Source: an uncultured Lachnospiraceae bacterium
GTDB lineage: Bacteria; Bacillota; Clostridia; Lachnospirales; Lachnospiraceae
Direction of reading: 5' to 3'
NCBI GenBank assembly: GCA_930989745.1
Contig: CAKNMY010000011.1
Span: 1 to 45,825, forward strand
DNA length: 45,825 bases
Position numbers and translations under genes: made by a program. Of the stretch, positions 42,335-45,825 are shown in pieces. The notes under the pieces are model-generated. The model did not search any database. It worked only from the letters and a program-made list of their open reading frames with translations, and had not been told where the DNA came from. Within the stretch, counting starts at the first letter, position 1, and each line of letters begins with the position of its first letter.

Positions 42335-42352
42335 TTCTATCCCTAGAGTATT

Positions 42353-43867
42353 TTATTCAGCACTTGCTCTCCACTCATCAATCTGTCTCTGTACTTCATC
42401 CATTACAGTCTGAAGTCCGGCCTGTTCCATCTTCTCGTTTCGCTCTTCTATATAAGCGTCAATGTCATCTGTGGTATACTGTCCATTATTATACTCTTTT
42501 GCCACGGAGCTCATCTGTGCCAACTCAGATTGTACATTTGACGGATCAAAAACAAATCCTCGCAGTGGGGAAACCTCCGCCTCCCGGTTCAGAGTATCTG
42601 TTGCTTCCCAAAGTCCGTCTTCCTGACCCGGCAGGTAAAAGGCATTAAACTGGTTACCCAACATCCATGCATAAGCACTGAAGTCATATCCTGAATCTTC
42701 AATCGGTTCAATGCTGTTGTCATCTGTCTTGGTGTAGTGTTCTCCCTCGATACCGAATACAAGTTCATTATAGATTTCCGGATCTGTATATACTGCATTC
42801 AGAAGTTTCATGGCTTCTTCCGGGTGCTTGGAGTTCACATTGATAGCTGTCATAGTCTCGGAACCGGACTGAGCTTTGATATATGTACCCTCAATCGGAA
42901 CTGCGATATATTCCACACCCTGTCTCTGAGTCATTTCTGCATCCCAGCCCGGTTTATATGAAGACAGTGTACATACATATCTGTTTGCCTTTACGTCTGC
43001 TGTATTATCCATAACCGTTGCGATATCCTTGCGAATGTAACCTTTCTGATACCACTCATTATCTTTTCTGAGCTGTTCTTCTACTGCTTCATTTCCATTC
43101 AGGAGTTTTGCCTCCGCATCCTCTTTATCAACAGCTACCACAACACCTGTAGATCCATTTCCTCCGCTTGCACTTACAACATCTTCATATTTTTTCTCAA
43201 ATACCGGACTTACACGCTCATCAATTGGAAACATGTTTGGCTCGTTCTGTACAATCTGATCCAGGAACGGCTCCAGCTCGCTGATATCAGACAGGGATGT
43301 CTTGTCAAATCCGTATTTGTCTGCGTATTCTTTCTGTATTGCAACGCCCAGCTGTCTTGCAATAATCTGCTGGTTTGGAACTGCATAAACCTCTCCGTCC
43401 ACAGTAGCAACATCCAACAGCCACTCCGGCATTGCCGCTTTGATATCCTGGCCATATTCATCCAGCAGATCACCGATCGGCAGAAATGCTTCTCTGGACA
43501 TATTGTCACTGAAGCTGTTCAGCCAGTTGGATGTGAATACCAGGTCATAATCTTCGCCTGCAGTACTTTTCAGTCTCATTTTATCGTTGTATTCTCCCTG
43601 CGGAATTACTTCCAGATTCAGTTTTACATTAATTTTTTCTACGAGCTTTTTGTTCAGATCTTCCATCACCATGTCTAGGTCTTCTTTTTTGTCTCCGAAT
43701 ACGCACCATGTTACGGTTACCGCTTCCTCAGAACCTCCATCTTTAGTAGAAGCCGCATCATCTTCTGACCTTGCTGCATCAGCGCTGTCTCCATTGCTTC
43801 CGCATCCTGCCAGAGTCCCCAGTGCCATTACCCCTGCCATTGCCAGGGCAATCCATCTTTTTCTCAT
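42353..43867 (-). CDS. Oligosaccharide ABC transporter substrate-binding lipoprotein (DUF3502-type)
   Basis: A 504-residue extracellular binding protein. A signal segment ends in lipobox LAGC with Cys22, followed by a Ser/Asp/Glu-rich linker. The fold is SBP_bac_1 (VTWCVFGDKKEDLDMVMEDLN, YDLVFTSNWLNSF, YAVPNQQIIARQLGVAI). The last 150 residues (LRGFVFDPSNVQSELAQMSSVAKEYNNGQ) are DUF3502-like, common in LplA-type proteins of Firmicutes that bind plant or host oligosaccharides. TAGGAGGAAA precedes the ATG. It serves the two permeases upstream; the ATPase is not in the window and is probably a shared MsmK-type protein. Confidence 0.92.
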   Translation of the reverse strand: MRKRWIALAMAGVMALGTLAGCGSNGDSADAARSEDDAASTKDGGSEEAVTVTWCVFGDKKEDLDMVMEDLNKKLVEKINVKLNLEVIPQGEYNDKMRLKSTAGEDYDLVFTSNWLNSFSDNMSREAFLPIGDLLDEYGQDIKAAMPEWLLDVATVDGEVYAVPNQQIIARQLGVAIQKEYADKYGFDKTSLSDISELEPFLDQIVQNEPNMFPIDERVSPVFEKKYEDVVSASGGNGSTGVVVAVDKEDAEAKLLNGNEAVEEQLRKDNEWYQKGYIRKDIATVMDNTADVKANRYVCTLSSYKPGWDAEMTQRQGVEYIAVPIEGTYIKAQSGSETMTAINVNSKHPEEAMKLLNAVYTDPEIYNELVFGIEGEHYTKTDDNSIEPIEDSGYDFSAYAWMLGNQFNAFYLPGQEDGLWEATDTLNREAEVSPLRGFVFDPSNVQSELAQMSSVAKEYNNGQYTTDDIDAYIEERNEKMEQAGLQTVMDEVQRQIDEWRASAE

Positions 43868-43928
43868 ATTATTTTCCTCCTAAAAATAGTTTATATTGTT
43901 CCACCCGCAGCGGAATTCAATATCAAAA

Positions 43929-44831
43929 TCAGCCTTTTACGGCTCCTACGGTCATGCCTCTTGTAAAGTACTTCTGAAAGAACGGAAACACCAGAAGCAT
44001 AGGCCCAATCGCCACCACCAACATTGCCATTCTGAGGTTCTCACCCGGCAGATCCTGAATATTTACCGAGGATGGAACATTCTGCATCGCATCCAGCAGA
44101 GCCCTCAGATTCATCATCATTCGCTGAAGCATATACTGCAGTGGAACCAGACGGTCATCCCTGATATACAGCATCGCGTTGTACCATTCATTCCACTTTG
44201 CCAGAGCATTCAAGAATGCCACAGTAGCAAGTACCGGTTTTGACAGCGGAAGCACAATCCTGAAGAAGATGTGGTACTCACTTGCCCCGTCAATCACTGC
44301 CGCTTCATACAGAGCTTCCGGCAGCTGTTTAAAGAATGTCCTCAACATGATAATGTGGAATACATTAATCAGGCTGGGCAGAATCAGAGCTGCCAGCGAA
44401 TCTGTCAAGTGCAGGTACTGCGTATTGATAATGTAACTCGGCACCATACCTCCACTGAACAACGTTGGAAAGAAAATAAAGAAAGTCAGGATTCCTTTAT
44501 ACCGGAATGAACTCCTCGCCAGACAGTACGCTGCCATTGCCATAAACAGTACTGCAAGGAATGTACCGACTACTGTGATAAAAATAGTTACCATATAGGC
44601 ATTGACTATAGTCTCCGGATTTTTGAACAGATACTTGAATGCTGTAAAATCCACTTTGCTTGGAAGCACTGAAAATCCGTTTATCGCAAGATCCGTCTCA
44701 CTGGACAGAGAAGCGGAAACTACGATCATAAAAGGCACAATACATAAAACTCCGAACAGGATAAAAAACAGATGAATAAATATACTGGTTTTGTTCCTTT
44801 TCTTTACAGCGGAATGCTTTTTATCTTTCAT
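43929..44831 (-). CDS. Carbohydrate ABC transporter permease (LplC/YtcP-like)
   Basis: A 300-residue permease with about six hydrophobic segments; the basic N-terminus precedes the first one (FIHLFFILFGVLCIVPFMIVV). The EAA coupling loop reads EALYEAAVIDGASEYHIFFRIVLPLSKP, and the C-terminus FPFFQKYFTRGMTVGAVKG is typical of the LplC/YtcP group. It forms the channel together with LplB-like protein 44847-45773. GGAG precedes the start. Confidence 0.93.
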   Translation of the reverse strand: MKDKKHSAVKKRNKTSIFIHLFFILFGVLCIVPFMIVVSASLSSETDLAINGFSVLPSKVDFTAFKYLFKNPETIVNAYMVTIFITVVGTFLAVLFMAMAAYCLARSSFRYKGILTFFIFFPTLFSGGMVPSYIINTQYLHLTDSLAALILPSLINVFHIIMLRTFFKQLPEALYEAAVIDGASEYHIFFRIVLPLSKPVLATVAFLNALAKWNEWYNAMLYIRDDRLVPLQYMLQRMMMNLRALLDAMQNVPSSVNIQDLPGENLRMAMLVVAIGPMLLVFPFFQKYFTRGMTVGAVKG

Positions 44832-44846
44832 TTCTACTCCTTTCTC

Positions 44847-45773
44847 TCAGAACAGTGAGTTTTCCGGTGATATCTTCTTGACAATCAGGTTCGTCGCTAC
44901 AAGGGTAACGAAGCAAACTACTGACTGTACCAGTCCTACAGCACTCGACATACCAATATTTCCCTGCTGCATCAGAGCCCGGAATACATATGTATCAATT
45001 ACGTCTGTTGTTGAATACAGCGCTCCAACATCTCTGGTAACATTGTAGAACAATCCAAAATCCGCACGAAAGATTTTTCCGATATCCAGAATCGCCATAA
45101 CAATAATAATCGGTACAATCTGAGGAAGGGAAACGTGCCAGATCCTCTGAAGCTTTCCAGCTCCATCAATCTCTGCAGCCTCAAAGAGTTCATTATCCAC
45201 TCCCATCAGCGCCGCGTAATAAATGATACTTCCAAGCCCGACTCCCTGCCAGGTTTTTGCAATCAGAAGGATTATAGGCCAGTACTTCGCTTCTGAATAC
45301 CACTCAATTCCCCCTTTACCAAACGCTTCCAGAATCTGGTTGACCAGGCCTTTGGTAGGATCTAGAAGCGAGTACACGATATATCCTACAGCTACCCAGG
45401 AAATGAAGCTTGGAATAATGGATACCGTCTGATAAACCTTTACATGAGAACGCCTCTTAACTTCAAACATAAGTAATGCAAACAGTACGCCGAAGAAAAT
45501 TCCTGCTGCAATAAACAACAGATTCAGCCCCAGAGTGTTGCGGATAACGCGGAATGCATCCTGGCTCTCAAAGAAAAATCTGAAATTTTCCAGTCCCACC
45601 CATGGACTTCCAAAGATTCCCTGGGGTACTTTATAATCCTTAAATGCCAGTACGATACCGAACATGGGAGCGTAATTAAACACCGCCAGAAGAATGATTG
45701 TAGGAAGTGCCAGAGATAAAAGCTGCAGATTTTCTTTTCTGTGTACTTTTCCGTGTGCTTTTCTTCTTTTCAT
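44847..45773 (-). CDS. Carbohydrate ABC transporter permease (LplB/YteP-like)
   Basis: A 308-residue permease of the MalF-like class with about six hydrophobic segments. The family opening LLSLALPTIILLAVFNYAPMFGI is followed by LAFKDYKVPQGIFGSPWVGL, and the EAA loop reads ELFEAAEIDGAGKLQRIWHVSLPQI. AGGAGG stands before the ATG. It is the first gene of the operon inside the window, and the -10 element next to it suggests it is the first gene overall. Confidence 0.93.
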   Translation of the reverse strand: MKRRKAHGKVHRKENLQLLSLALPTIILLAVFNYAPMFGIVLAFKDYKVPQGIFGSPWVGLENFRFFFESQDAFRVIRNTLGLNLLFIAAGIFFGVLFALLMFEVKRRSHVKVYQTVSIIPSFISWVAVGYIVYSLLDPTKGLVNQILEAFGKGGIEWYSEAKYWPIILLIAKTWQGVGLGSIIYYAALMGVDNELFEAAEIDGAGKLQRIWHVSLPQIVPIIIVMAILDIGKIFRADFGLFYNVTRDVGALYSTTDVIDTYVFRALMQQGNIGMSSAVGLVQSVVCFVTLVATNLIVKKISPENSLF

Positions 45774-45803
45774 CTCGTTCCTCCTTGTTTTCTTTTTCTG
45801 AAT

Positions 45804-45809
45804 TCATTA
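45804..45809 (-). promoter_or_regulatory. -10 element of the acidic-oligosaccharide operon
   Basis: Minus-strand TATAAT preceded by AT-rich DNA, 30 bases before the permease start. The -35 would fall at the very edge of, or beyond, the window, so the promoter cannot be fully judged. Confidence 0.45.
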
Positions 45810-45825
45810 TATTAAAAATTAAGAA

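Noticed and set aside
1-45825. tRNA, rRNA, CRISPR array, insertion sequence, riboswitch or T-box
   Set aside because: I scanned for direct repeat arrays, transposase motifs, cloverleaf-type sequences and leader structures and saw none that can be supported. Weak tRNA-like or riboswitch folds cannot be excluded without a covariance search.

Overview
The window reads as a chromosomal segment of a gut-type clostridium (Firmicutes, most likely Lachnospiraceae). The evidence is strong AGGAGG-type ribosome sites, lipoprotein solute-binding proteins with clostridial-style lipoboxes, many glycoside hydrolases without signal peptides, and GH-linked LacI and AraC regulators. This placement is inference; there is no rRNA or other marker gene. 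Almost every gene lies on the minus strand; only an AraC regulator and a LacI-type fusion regulator are on plus. I see no tRNA, rRNA, CRISPR array, insertion sequence or phage gene.

Layout. 1-2.2 kb: a DUF2298 polytopic membrane protein (cut by the window edge) translationally coupled to a family 2 glycosyltransferase. 2.2-7.7 kb: a complete branched-chain amino acid ABC operon livJHMGF with a cytidylate-kinase-like gene at its end, one good promoter and one terminator. 7.7-11.5 kb: a MoxR AAA ATPase, a VWA/DUF2201 protein and a leucine-rich-repeat protein in one operon. 11.5-15.4 kb: an SseB-family protein, a membrane-anchored EEP phosphohydrolase and an ABC-F ATPase. 15.4-18.0 kb: a gene graveyard made of fragments of an iron-dependent alcohol dehydrogenase, a PHP phosphoesterase, PhnL, PhnM and an RpiR regulator, which I read as the remains of a phosphonate (C-P lyase) locus collapsed by several deletions.

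18.2-30.1 kb: an AraC regulator, then a convergent glycan operon with two GH29 alpha-L-fucosidases, a GH38 alpha-mannosidase-like protein, a GH3 enzyme with a PA14 domain, a RhaM-family mutarotase and three uroporphyrinogen-decarboxylase-superfamily proteins (one broken). Two of its glycosidases are interrupted by a single in-frame TAG, as is the phnM remnant. The operon is divided from a LacI/solute-binding-protein fusion regulator by a divergent promoter region with a perfect 22-bp palindrome.

32.5-45.8 kb: a second, lower-GC operon on minus with two permeases and a binding protein of the Lpl/Ytc oligosaccharide ABC type, two DUF2264 proteins, a 1202-residue heparinase II/III plus beta-helix fusion, a GH88 unsaturated glucuronyl hydrolase with both catalytic aspartates, and a LamG-DUF1961 protein. 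Together they look like import of acidic oligosaccharides followed by cytoplasmic lyase and unsaturated-uronate removal. The most novel items are the lyase/beta-helix fusion with its operon, the URO-D proteins inside a fucose/mannose glycan operon, the LacI-binding-protein fusion, and the amber-interrupted glycosidases.
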